A stretch of 64,000 nt of DNA, from NCBI GenBank assembly GCA_009829735.1, contig CM020619.1:32962283-33026282 (forward strand), read 5' to 3'. This stretch comes from Pyropia yezoensis (lineage: Eukaryota; Rhodophyta; Bangiophyceae; Bangiales; Bangiaceae). The notes under the pieces are model-generated. The model saw only the letters and a program-made list of their open reading frames with translations, was not told the DNA's origin and ran no database searches. The position numbers were made by a program, and so were the translations under genes. Shown piece by piece: positions 30,546-41,342 of the stretch (the stretch's first letter is position 1; each line of letters opens with the position of its first letter).

Positions 30546-31712
30546 TGCCGCCGCGGCAGCCGCGGCGGCGCGGCGGGAGGGGGACCCCGCCTCCTTCCGC
30601 CGCGACCACCGTGGGGAGGGGGGGGGGCGGTGGCGGCGGCGGCCGGGGGGGCGGGGGAGAGGGGGGGGGGGGCGCCGCGGCTGCCGCGTACCGACGGGGA
30701 CAATGACGAGGAGGGCGGCGGGGGGGGCGCCTGTGGCGTCGGGGGGGCCAAGGCGAGCGTCGGCGTTTGGAGCGTGGGCGCCGCTGCCGCCGCGCCATAG
30801 ACCCTCGCGGCGGGCGTGCCGACGGGGGCGGGGGGGGGGGGGGGGGGGGGGCTGGTGTGCTCTCTGTGTCGCCCCCCGGTTGTGGGATGGGCACTACCGC
30901 GGCGTCGCAGCGGCCGCGGCGGCGGCGGTGGCGGCGGCGGCGGCGGCGGCGGCGCTCACGGGGTGGGGTGGCAAGCAGCGCCGCCCGCCGCGGCGAGCCG
31001 CCCACGGCGCGGCGGCGGCGATGAAAAAAGAAAACGTAGGGAGATGTCACCGCTGCTCCGCAGGAGGCACGCGCTCCCCCCTTCATGGCCGCAGCCACAC
31101 CCCATGCGCAGTGGAGAGCGGGTCTGCGCCGCCGGCCTGCGGTGGCCGCGACGGTCGGCCCCCTCCAGCGGGGAGTGCCGCCCACCACGGAGCCAAGGCG
31201 CAGACGCGCCGCGGCAGCTGCCGCGCCCCCCCGCCCACCCCACCGTCACTGCCCCCCCCGGCGGTGCTCCCCCCCTCCCCCCCACCCGCGCCCCTCCCCC
31301 CAGCGGCGCCCCCCTCTCTTTCCCTCTCGATCCGTGGCCGTGTCCCGGTCGGCGGCGGCCCCTCCCCCCGCGCCGACGCGATGGTGGCCTCCCCCCCGCG
31401 CCGCCCTTTGAGCCGCCGCCCCCCCCCCCCCCTCCCCGCCGCCCCCGAACCGCCCGCCGTCACGGCCGTGCAGGCGTTGGCCCCTTTCTCGGCGGCTCTT
31501 TTCAGGGCGTCTATACCAACTTTGCCGCCCACGACCTACGGGCAGCGCCGCGCCGCCCGCCGGACGGCGGCGTCGGCCGCCGCCGCCGCCGCCACAGCCG
31601 CCGCCACCGTCGACGCCGCCCCGGTGTCGCTCGTCGGATACGATGACCCGGTGCGCGGTGGCGTGGCGGCGGCGGTGGTGTCGTCGAGTGGGGGGGGGGG
31701 CGGGGGGGGGGC
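30546..31712. repeat. Extremely GC-rich low-complexity DNA with poly-G/C runs
   Basis: Long runs of G (30820-30850, 31690-31710) and C, and GGC triplets (30910-30955). Long frames on both strands are composition artefacts (Arg/Pro/Gly/Ala only). Confidence 0.8.
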
Positions 31713-32282
31713 GTGGTATAAATCTCGATCCTCTCATACACGTGTCAATATCCCTCGGGGGAAAGGGACAGGTAACACAGAAAGGGGAACTACGAGAGTG
31801 CTATGCCTGTTGCCTCACGTGCCTGCTCGCAGCGCAAACAGATACGCACGGTAGTGCACACGGGGAAGAGGAAGGCAAACGCGCAGTTGTCTTTTTCCTG
31901 AGAGCGCGGGCCAAGGGCGCCTCGCTGTCCCTCTTAACGTGCATCTGGCGGAGCTTCAGAACGATAGCCAGGTAGCCCCCCCCTACCCCCGAGTGGCCCC
32001 GACCCGAGTCTTACCTCGTCAGGTCGGGGGCCACAATCACTACTAATTCTATTCCCACTCACTAATCTCACACTAAAATTCTCTCAAATGAAGTCCCTCA
32101 CCAATATGCAAAAACCCATTAGAAGTCCCTCCCTCACGTGTGGATAGCGTAGTCCACCGCATCCCAGTGCCGGGCACGGGCCACGGCCGCCAACCATCAC
32201 CACACGGCGGGCGTGTTCTGCCACCTGGTGCCCTCTGGTTGCCATCCCGGGTCGGCGCCAAGTCGGGGCCAGGGATGCTACA
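31713..32282 (+). repeat. 570-bp direct repeat, copy 1
   Basis: Aligns with 36331-36900 over exactly 570 bp without an indel and with roughly 20 substitutions. It begins GTGGTATAAA (TATA-like, 31717-31722) and ends ATGCTACA. The TG...CA limits resemble an LTR, but no PBS follows this copy and no polypurine tract or TSD is seen, so it is called only a repeat. Confidence 0.8.
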
Positions 32283-34640
32283 GGGGGGGGGGTTGGGCGG
32301 CGGGGGTGGGGTTGGGGTGGGGGTGGGGGTGGGGATTGCCGATGCCCCTGTAGCGTGCGCGGCGGACAATGCGGCGTGGGAGGAGGGGTTGGGAAGGGGG
32401 CGGGGGGCGGGGGGGGGGGGGGGGGGGATGGTTGTCTTGGTGGTCCCACCCCCGGCAGCGGCGGGCGGGGGCGGCACGGGCGGCCGCCGCGTGGCGCACG
32501 CGGCGGCCGCCACCGCTGTCGCTGCCGCCGCGCCGGCTGAGCCGGCCGGCACGTGCCTCCGCCGCCGCCGACGGCTGGGGACGGCCGCTGGCGCGGAGGA
32601 GCCGGAGGTGGGAGGGGAGGGCGTGGCGAACCGCGCCCAACGCCGACGGCGGCGGACCCGTGGGTGCAGTGAGCGGCGCCGCCACGGTGGCGGCGGCGGT
32701 GATAGCGGCGGCGGCGGCGGCGCGAGCAGCAGTAGCGGCGGCGGCAGCAGCGGCGGCAGCGGGGCGGTGGCGGAGCTGGTGAGGGCACCGGGTGGTGGGG
32801 ACGCGACGCGGGTGCGCGGCGGCGCGGCTCTTTCTACTGTGGTGCGTCGCCCTCCGCACCGCGCCCCCGACGGGGACCTGTTCGCCGCCGCCGCGGGGCG
32901 GCGGCGGCCCTCTCTTTTCGTCTTCTGTTCCCACCTTCTCAGGGTGGCGCCGGCAGGCGCGCAGCCACCGCCTGGACGCCGCCGCCGCAGAGCCGCTACA
33001 TACGGCGAAACTGCTGTGCTGTTGCAGCAGGCAGTCCACTCAGTGGCGCCGCCGGCCGCGACCCCCCAACGGCGCTGACGCTGCGTGACGGACGTGCGCG
33101 CTCGTGGCGAGCCCGCTCCCCGGCGGCGGCCTGGGGCGGCACGGCGCGGCGGACGCGCGGGGCGGCCGCAGCGCCCGCAGCCGCCGCCGCGGTCGGCGGG
33201 CGCACCGGCAGCGCCCACGGCGCGGGGGCCTCGACGGACGCCAGCTCGGTGCTGCGCGCGGGCCACCGCCGACGGCGCGGCCATGACGTCGGTGGACCCG
33301 CGCGCGGCAGCGCGCTGCCCGACACGTCGTCTGCGCTGCCCGCTGCCGCCGCCGCTCCGCCGGCGCGGCCGCCGCCGGGTGGGGCGTGCCGCGTGACGGG
33401 GCACGGGGGGGGGGGGGCGGAGGGCTGGCGGGGGCTCGGCACGGCGACGGCGCGGTGGGGGGCACCCGCCGCCGTGGCGGATGTGGCGGCGCTGGTGCGG
33501 GTGACGGTGCTGCGATGCACGGACTTCGGCGCCGGCAACGGCGGCGGCAGCGGCAGTGGCGGTGGCAGTGGCAGTGGCAGCGGCAGAGGCAGCGACAGAG
33601 GCGACGGGCCGCCCCCGGTGGTTGCGTTGCGGCGCTCTCCGCCGTCCGAGGCGATGGTGCCCCCCCCTGCAGGCGCCGGTCTGGCGTAGCGCCGTCTGCT
33701 GCCATCCCCCCTGGCACAGGCCCGCTTGGGCGCGCGGTCCGGCGCGGCCACCTCCGCGGCGGAGTGGGTGGACTCCCTTCTGGCGCCCGCGGGGCGAGGC
33801 AGCGCCTGCAGCGGCGCGGCTCGGCTCGACGCGCCCAAGAGCCGCGGTGCTGGCGCCGTGTGTCTGTCCCTTGTGGGGGGCCGCACGGCGGGTTTGCGTG
33901 CGCGTGCGCCGCGGTGTTGCGGGGGCAAACTGTCTCCGCTTGGGACGCGTACTGTTGAGGCGTCCACGCCGACTGGTTTGGCCGGCGTCCTGCCCGGAAT
34001 GACCAGCGGCGGCCGCGGCGGGGCGGGCGCCTGCAGCAGCGGCAGCGGCAGTGGTGGCAGCAGCGGCAGTGGCGGCTGCAGCGGCAGAGCCTGCGGTCTC
34101 CGCGGCAGCAATCTGCGTCGGCCCCCTGTCGCTGCCCACGTGCGGCCTGCCGTTGTGCCCGCTGGGCTGGTGGCGGCGACTACGCGCGTGTGCCCGGCGG
34201 CCCTGGGGGGCCACTGAGTACGTACCGCGCGCGGTTCCCCACGGTGCGTGCCGCGTCGGCGCGGGCGCCGGTGGCGGGGGGCGATCGAGGCGGAAACGGT
34301 TGGGGGGGGGGGGGGGGTGCGCGGCGCAGCGGAGAAGGCGTCGGGTGTCGCCTCAACGCTCGCGGCGGCGGGTAAGGCTGGGCGAGTGGAGGGGGGCGGA
34401 GGCCGACGGCTGGGGGGGACAGAGCAGCTGGTTGGCACGCTCGCTGTCGGCGGGTGGCGTCTTCTTCTTCACGTCCTTCACGCCTGCGCCCGACCGTGTG
34501 AGGCGGTGTGCACGCCCGATCCGCTCGGTGACCTTGCCGGGCCAGCTGGAGGCGGGAACACCCAAGGCGGTACGGCCCTTCCGCGCTCTCTTCCCCCACC
34601 CCTTCCTCTCACGACCCCCCCTCTCTTGAGGCCATTCGCG
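32283..34640. repeat. GC-rich low-complexity DNA
   Basis: Dominated by GGC/GCA triplets and G-runs, for example 32400-32430 and 33535-33610. A 713-codon minus-strand frame and other open frames here are low complexity and not supported as genes. Confidence 0.8.
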
Positions 34641-35046
34641 CGGAACGGCACGATCCAACAGGCAGGTAGACGAGTTTACCCCAAGGAGTGTGTGTTCGGC
34701 GAGGCCGCTAGTCTCGTCAAGCACCTTGCACACCGCAAGCGCACCCTTGGAACGACAGAGCACGCACACAGCGCATCATAAACGACCCACCAGGACAGAC
34801 GGCGTGATTCTTGCCTCTAATCTCCACCGAGCCCCCAAACATCATCACATCGGCGAGCGGATCCGTATGACGGATGCCCCCAAGTACGGGGTAGCCGCGC
34901 TAAGAAAAATTTTCTGGCCCGCGATATCGCAGACCAGGAATGCCACTGGCCAGATCGAGGCCGTCCTGATTGTATGCGGTGCCGCTCTTCAAGATGAGCC
35001 GCTTGAGGATAAACCGACAGGGTGACGCGGCCAGGGAGCTCGGGAG
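34641..35046. other. Mixed-composition region downstream of the LRR-like gene
   Basis: Composition returns to moderate GC. No domain-bearing frame was found; it may be the 3' flank of the LRR-like gene on the minus strand. Confidence 0.3.
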
Positions 35047-36296
35047 CTACACCAACAGGTCCGCTATCGTCTCAAGGCGAGCACATCTAGCTGAGAACTT
35101 GTCCTCTAATGTGCACTCTAGGAAGCGGATGGGAGGGTCGAAGCCAACAAGGGTGCGGGAGAGTACCTCCAGACTGGGCGGCACGTCCCAGGCGGCCGGC
35201 ATGGGCCCCCAACCTGCCAACGCAATTGCCAGATCCGTCACGCTCAGCGTCAACTGCAGCAGAATCAGAGACCGCAGTGGGCTAACACAGACAAATACAT
35301 CCATCGTCGAAGCAGGACTGCCCGGCAGTATGATGTGCTTGAAGCTGCTGCCAGCGCGCGGGTCACCACACAGGGTCATCACATCGAGAAGAGTCATCTC
35401 CTTCCCGCGGCAGTCCAGTGTGGATGGCAGCCGCTCGCACCCGAGGACGGCGGCGACCTCCTGCCGCGTTTGACCGCGCCCCTGGTGCTCGCCCCACCGC
35501 ATGCGCAGGGCCGTCATGGAACGTCCTTGCAGCATCGGCGCCAGCCACTCGCGGCTGGTCAGCAGATGGCCGTCCCCGTTGTCAATGTCCAAGCTGGACA
35601 GGAGCGAGAGGCCCCCACCGGCCAAAGTGCACGCTTCCGCGACGGCTGTGTCCGGCTGAGCGTCGCCCACCCAGGAGAGGGTCGTCAGTGCGGGACACGA
35701 GGCCGCAATCGCCGCCGCATCGGCGGCGACTCAGCCACGAGGAATGCCCAGTTGAGCTCCGTCAGCGCGGGCAGCTTCCCAGCAGTAGTGAAGAGGGCCG
35801 CCGTCCCGCCTGATACCCAGTGGCCATCCGCCGTGAGGCGTTCCAGCGTTGCCGCCGTCGCCCGCATGGCCGTCGACATGTAGTCGTAGGCATAGGGCAG
35901 GTGGAGCATGGCCTTGACGGTCAGATCCCGCAGCGCCGGGAAGTTCGCTGGTGTTGCGCCTGCCAGCGCGGCGGTGGCCACTCCCGTAGTCGTCATGCGC
36001 TCCAAGCGGACCGCCACGAGGGCCCGTCCGACGGCCTTCCACACACGCTCCCGTTCCGCAATAGGCTCGATCCGATCCTGGGCCTGAGAGCGCAGCCACT
36101 GGCCCACGAGCCGCACCTCGCGAAGGCTTCCTGCGCGACGCAGAATGTCCCTCAGGGAGGGCCACCGGGAATCAAGTGGCCACTCGTCGCACCCTTTCTC
36201 GTAAAAGCAGTCGAATCCTTCCCGCCTCTCGCACTCATCCATGTCGATCCAATCGACATGAGCGCAAGGGAGCAGGCGGTGCATGAGAGGGAGCAC
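35047..36296 (-). pseudogene. LRR-like (possibly F-box/LRR) protein, one frameshift
   Basis: Two minus-strand frames, 36296-35685 and 35670-35047, read as one protein if a 1-base shift near 35730 is allowed: the first frame ends out of phase with an LRR that continues in the second. Leucine-rich units are visible (WPSLRDILRRAGSLREVRLV, FPALRDLTVKAMLHL, LPALTELNWAFLVA, and in the second frame CPALTTLSWVG, LSLLSSLDIDNGDG, PPSLEVLSR). The N-terminus (HRLLPCAHVDWIDMDECERR) may be a degenerate F-box region but is not diagnostic. The gene sits between the two 570-bp direct repeats. Either a broken host gene or a sequencing error; function unknown. Confidence 0.5.
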
Positions 36297-36330
36297 ACGC
36301 TACGAAACATGCGCCCGCGGCATGGTCGCT

Positions 36331-36900
36331 GTGGTATAAAACTCGATCCTCTCAGACACGTGTCAGTATCCCTCGGGGGAAAGGGACAGGTAACACAGAA
36401 AGGGGAACTACGAGAGTGCTATGCCTGTTGCCTCACGTGCCTGCTCGCAGAGCGAACAGATATGCACGGTAGTGCACACGGGGAAGAGGAAGGCAAACGC
36501 GCAGTTGTCTTTTTCCTGAGAGCGCGGGCCAAGGGCGCCTCGCTGTCCCCCGTAACGCGCATCTGGGGGAGCCTCGGCACGTTAGCCAGGTAGCCCCCCC
36601 CTACCCCCGAGTGGCCCCGACCCGAGTCTTACCTCGTCAGGTCGGGGGCCACAATCACTACTAATTCTATTCCCACTCACTAATCTCACACTAAAATTCT
36701 CTCAAATGAAGTCCCTCACCAATATGCAAAAACCCATTAGAAGTCCCTCTCTCACGTGTGGATAGCGTAGTCCACCGCATCCCAGTGCCGGGCACGGGCC
36801 ACAGCCGCCAACCATCACCACACGGCGGGCGTGTTCTGCCACCTGGTGCCCTCTGGTCGCCATCCCGGGTCGACGCCAAGTCGAGGCCAGGGATGCTCCA
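36331..36900 (+). repeat. 570-bp direct repeat, copy 2
   Basis: Same orientation and length as 31713-32282; begins GTGGTATAAAA, ends ATGCTCCA. It starts 35 bp beyond the first codon of the minus-strand LRR-like gene. Confidence 0.8.
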
Positions 36901-38133
36901 GTCGCCAGGGCGAGCTGCCGCAGGCAGCGGCGCGTTGCCGGCAAGCCGACGCTCAACAGCACAGGCAATTTCCGGGCCCGCGGAGTCTTCCTTGTCTCTT
37001 GCTCTCGCCACCATTGGCGGAGAATCTCGCCGAGGGTGTCGTAGTCCAAATGAAACAGTCCTAGCCGACGCCTGGCCGCGGAGGTGTCGCCAACGCGGCG
37101 CCAGACCCGGCGTTCGCAGCAAGGAGGGGGCGCCACAGCTTCTAAGCGTGGATGGGGGGGCATCATTGTGAGCGGGAGGGGGGTCAAGATGGTTGGGGGC
37201 GGGGATCTGCAGCGTACGGGAAAGCCGCACGGCTGGTGGCGCTCGTCTAGGCTTGTCGCGGCATGCAAGCCCCGCGCGTGGGGACCTATGTAAAATACAG
37301 CTGCGGGCGCGCTGGGCCGCCGTGAGCGACAGCCGCCTGCGCTCGTTTGTGCACCGCCTGAGCTGGACTCGTTTACGCAGCTCCCAGCCCGCGCAGTGGG
37401 GCTCAAGGCAGGACCACGAGCAAGCGAGGTCCTGGCCCCAAACCTTGCTTTTAGCGACGTTGAGTTTGCATCGCGGGCGCAAGCAAGATTCCTGAGATTG
37501 CTGCGCAGCGCAACTTCTTGCAGGGCACAACAAGAGGACAATCTAGGTCGGCCGTGCTCTTCGGCACGAGCGAAAAATCTCCTGTGACTGATCCTTACTC
37601 TTTCCCCGCTACTGTCCAATAGAACGGCCCGGATGACTCCGCTGTCACGATAGAGAACACATGACTGGTCGCAGTTCCAAACGGATTGCTGGGAGAATTT
37701 TGGTCCTGCTCTCGGGGCATCCTGCAGTGGGATACAGACCTGCATCGTCCGTTGGTGGTGGGTGCAGTGCTTGCTGTGCAGAACAGATCCCAGATGTAAC
37801 TTTTTCCATCGTCGCGCTTCCCGCGCGGCTGGGAACGCGGTTCGCCCGATGAGCATTCCGAACCCATTTTCATCAAGAGTAGCCGCGTGCTCACCCTATG
37901 GGTGCCCAGGTCGTCAACTCGAGCCCCTTGGGCGCGCGGAGGAGCAACGCCTCTAATCGCGCACTCCTTCTTCACCGACAAACCGCTCTTCAGGACTCCT
38001 GTCTCCCCCTGAGGGGGATTCTGTTCGTTATCAGACAGCACTACAATGACGGTCCCTTGGGGAAGACAGAGCAGAACCCCAGACAGAGTAAGAAGAAGGA
38101 GCAGACCCCTTTGGCCAGATGGAACCTAGTCCC
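36901..38133 (-). other. Decayed region, possibly the internal part of an LTR element
   Basis: Minus-strand open frames (38041-37595 and 37856-36900) lie directly inside a PBS-like site at 38134-38152, as a gag would, but no gag or pol motif can be recognised. Left as undetermined. Confidence 0.3.
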
Positions 38134-38804
38134 CTCCCCCACTGATCCACCAAATGTAACGGTTTTACGTACCTTAGGCGCGTAGCACCCAGAACACACA
38201 GAGAAACAACTCAAAAATAATGCGGTGAGACGGGAGAGAGACACTAAACCGCCGACCGCCTGGCTGTAGCACGCGGGGATCCGCGACCAGGACGACAGTG
38301 TTTAAGCACACGAAGTTTGTTTTTTTCAAAGAGGGAGGCAACGCGCATCCCCACGCACACTATTACCCTTTCTCACGAGCACCCAGCAACCCTCCGTACA
38401 GGGCCACGAGCGGGCCAATCAAAACCCTCAATCATGACCGGAGAGCTCCCTCCCCCACGGATCATTCCTGCTAGCGGGGCAGGAATCCCAAAGTTACGGG
38501 GGAGACGAGCCACGCCAGACATCGGTGCCAACACTCAATATCTCCTCAAGCTCACAATCACTCAAAATACATGCTCGCAATCCAGACCCCAAATGCATGC
38601 CATCCCGGATCATTGACCAAAGGCCAATTCCGGTCGGCGAAAAATCCCATACACTAGGAATCCCAATATGGGCCCCAGAACAAGTGGCGACCCGGACCCA
38701 TCTCAATAGGAGGGAACCAATCGGAGGCCAGAAAAATCTCAAGGGGCCAAGTCGGCCCCATCCTCCTCGCTATTGTGCGTCCCGTAAGAAGTGGACGTGC
38801 ACAG
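38134..38804 (-). mobile_element. LTR-end remnant with PBS of a third LTR family
   Basis: On the minus strand a sequence ending CGTTACA (38155) is followed after two bases by TGGTGGATCAGTGGGGGAG (38152-38134). This matches the family-1/F primer site at 15 of 18 positions with the same 2-base spacing. The LTR body would run right from 38155, but its outer end was not found; copy E begins at 38805 and may have truncated it. Confidence 0.45.
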
Positions 38805-39276
38805 TGTGGCAGTATTGACCCCCAGGTAGGGGGGGGCAGCACGTGCCATGCAAGGGGCGGCAGGCCACTAGCCTGACCCGTTCCTCCTCCTGCATTTGGG
38901 TCCGTATTCCCTAAGTTTGGGATAGTTAGCTTAGTAGTAAATCCAACTTGGATTTGAGGGTTTTCTGCATTTATCGTCTTGAATTTTCGTGTGGCCCGGT
39001 GGGCAGGTGCTGGGGTGGGAGATTCTGAGTGGCGAGATTCTGAGGGGACCCTGGGGGGATAAGGGGAGGGACAGCGGGGCTTGGCCCTGCTTCCCCGTCC
39101 CGACCAAGAAACTGTTGGACCACACACCATCTTCTTGTTTGTGCGTGGGGGGGATTGCCCCACAACAGGGATAGAGTGTGTGCGGCTTGCACTTCTTCCG
39201 GTTCCCCCGACACGGGTGGCAGCCCTTGTACACCGCCCCAACTTGGGTGTCGCGTGTGTGAGAGGTTTTTGCCACA
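38805..39276 (+). repeat. Family-1 LTR, 472 bp; 5' LTR of copy E
   Basis: Begins TGTGGCAG and ends TTTTTGCCACA. It differs from the 3' LTR of E at multiple sites (for example AGCACGTGCC for AACACGTGCC), which indicates an older insertion than copy B. Confidence 0.9.
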
Positions 39277-39278
39277 TT

Positions 39279-39297
39279 TGGTGGAGCGGCATGGGAC
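39279..39297 (+). promoter_or_regulatory. Primer-binding site of copy E, two substitutions
   Basis: TGGTGGAGCGGCATGGGAC, two bases after the LTR, matches the family primer site at 17 of 19 positions. Confidence 0.65.
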
Positions 39298-39371
39298 AGG
39301 GGTAAACTCTACCTCCGGGTGCACCCGGGTGTAGGGGGCCCTCTGTCTCAGAGGAACGGTGGACTTGGACC

Positions 39372-41342
39372 GTGTCATACGGAACGTCAACCAACATGGC
39401 TAGCTCGGACCCCCCGTCGTCTGGGGAGTACACGGGCGACGCACGTACTTCAGTGCCTTCGAATACTGGTGAGACACAGGTGGGTTTACCTGGGGTCGCA
39501 GAGAGACTAGAGGTCCCTCAAGCCAGCAGGACTGGAAGTGCGGGCGGGCAACAGGCCACCCCGACTCAGTCGGGAGTTCACTCGGGTGACACTTCTGATG
39601 TGGGTGGGCCGAGGTCTGGCCACCGTGTGGTAAGCTCAACGGGAACGTCCCAAGGGGTGACGACTGTCCCCGCGGGCTCCACTCGGGTTGGAGCCAACTT
39701 TGGCTTGGAGCCGTCTCCAACTAGGCTTTCGGAGGACGGCGGGCCTCCGTTGGTCGGCGTTGGGCTTGCGCCCATGCCCCCGGTTGAGACCCCTGAGGAT
39801 CGTGGTTACCCCTCAGGTGGACTCCCGGAGGCGGACCGAGACTCAACTGGAGTCGACAATCCACTCCTTGCGGAAACTGTCCGTCGGGAGGCGACCAATG
39901 TGTTGCGGCTGACTTTGCCGGACCTGGTGGTCACTATGACGAACACTATTCTGAATCAGATTGTGGCGAGTTTGCCAGATGGCCTTAATGTCCAGACCGG
40001 ATTGGGGCTTTCGAGCCCGCAGGCGCAGGGGGAATCCCTCCTGACGCCTATCCTGGGTCGCCCCGAACAGGGGGCGACCCCTGTGACTCCCAACGAGGGA
40101 GCCACACCATTCTCGGTGGGGCGTACGCCCTTCACGGGGGAGTTCCCCTCGGAAACGCCGGCGGCTACACCACGCTAGCCGCGGCAGACAGCATGCACTG
40201 CGGGTCAACTTACGCCAGTGCCTCAGCGGCTTTTCCCTCAACGTGAGGTGCCGCCCAAGATCCAGGTAGCCAACCCGGTCTACCAGAGGATCTTTGACTG
40301 TAAGACCTACGCCCTCCACAACAAGTCTGTGGCGTATGGTCCTATTCAGGCCCGAGCTTTGGGCCGTGCCAAGAAGAATGCACTTCACTCTTTTGGGCAC
40401 AAAGCGGAGTGGGATGGAACTTCCCCCCTCCGTGTCTTTGAGTTCCTCCGTCGTTTCACAAAAGCCTGTGACGACAATGCCATAAGTGAAGGCATGGCTT
40501 TCTATATGCTACAGGAGTTTACGAAGGGCGACCTCAAGACAGAACGTATGTCCGTCATGCCCAGTGTCTCAAGTGGAGGCGCTGGTGAGGTGACGTCCTA
40601 TTTGGAGCTCGTCAACTGGTTGTTGAGAGCCATGGTTGATGAAGCAGCGTTGGCTTCTCAAGTTGAGGAGTTTACCCAAGCTCACCAGGAAGAGGCTGAG
40701 GACGAGTTGTACTTTGCGGAGCGAGTTCGTAAGCTCAACAATCTTTGTAGGTTTCTTCATCCACAAGCTGTGGTGAAGAGTCGGTTTTTGGAGGGACTCC
40801 ATTGGTCATTCCGGATGGAGACCCGGGAGCATAACACTGCCCGGGCGACCCTGGCCGAGTTGGCTAGGTTCGCCAACCGCAGAGGTGCGGCCTACCGCAA
40901 GTTGCGGGAGGAACAACGCCAGGAGCGTCAGGCCGAGTTGGCCAAGGAACGCGAGGAGGCGCGCGAGGCCCGAGAGTTGAGAGAGGCACGCCGAATCCGC
41001 AAGGAAAGGGTAGTAGCTGCCGTGGGAACTTCCCAAGGTACCTCATCGGCTTCCCAAGTCGGAAAGACCCCTCCGGGAACTGACCATCGGTGTTGGAACT
41101 GCAACTCCGATGGACACTGGGCATATGATTGCCCCAAGTTGAGTAAACGCATTCAACAACTTGTTAGGAATGCGAGTAAGAAGTCGGCTGCGAACGAAGT
41201 ACGTTCACGCCGCGAGGGGGGACCTCGACCGGTGATGGCGGTCGCCACACCCTCGGCGGAGGGGGCGGACACGTCGTCCTCGGACTCGTCGTCTTCCCCT
41301 TCGCCCTCAGACTAAGACGCCAAGTCGGCGGGAAACGAATGA
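39372..41342 (+). pseudogene. gag: gag of copy E with premature stops
   Basis: Same 1,971-bp frame as gag of copy B. A TAG at 40176-40178 splits it after the Pro/Thr-rich N-terminal part, and a TAA at 41313-41315 removes the last ten residues. The capsid region and the CCHC zinc knuckle (CWNCNSDGHWAYDC) remain in the second segment. The expected stop TGA (41340-41342) still overlaps the pol ATG. Start codons at 39372 and 39396 correspond to the two candidates of copy B. Confidence 0.88.

Noticed and set aside
30370-31854. Long plus-strand frame continuing the GPN1-like exon
   Set aside because: After about 30545 it is poly-Ala/Arg low complexity crossing homopolymer runs; only the first part has family similarity.
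32073-34214. 713-codon minus-strand open frame
   Set aside because: Composition artefact of GGC/GCA triplets and G-runs; only Arg, Pro, Ala and Gly, all frames on both strands equally open, no domain.
31714-36900. 570-bp repeats as LTRs of a complete retrotransposon
   Set aside because: No primer-binding site after the left copy, no polypurine tract before the right copy, no target duplication; kept as a repeat only.
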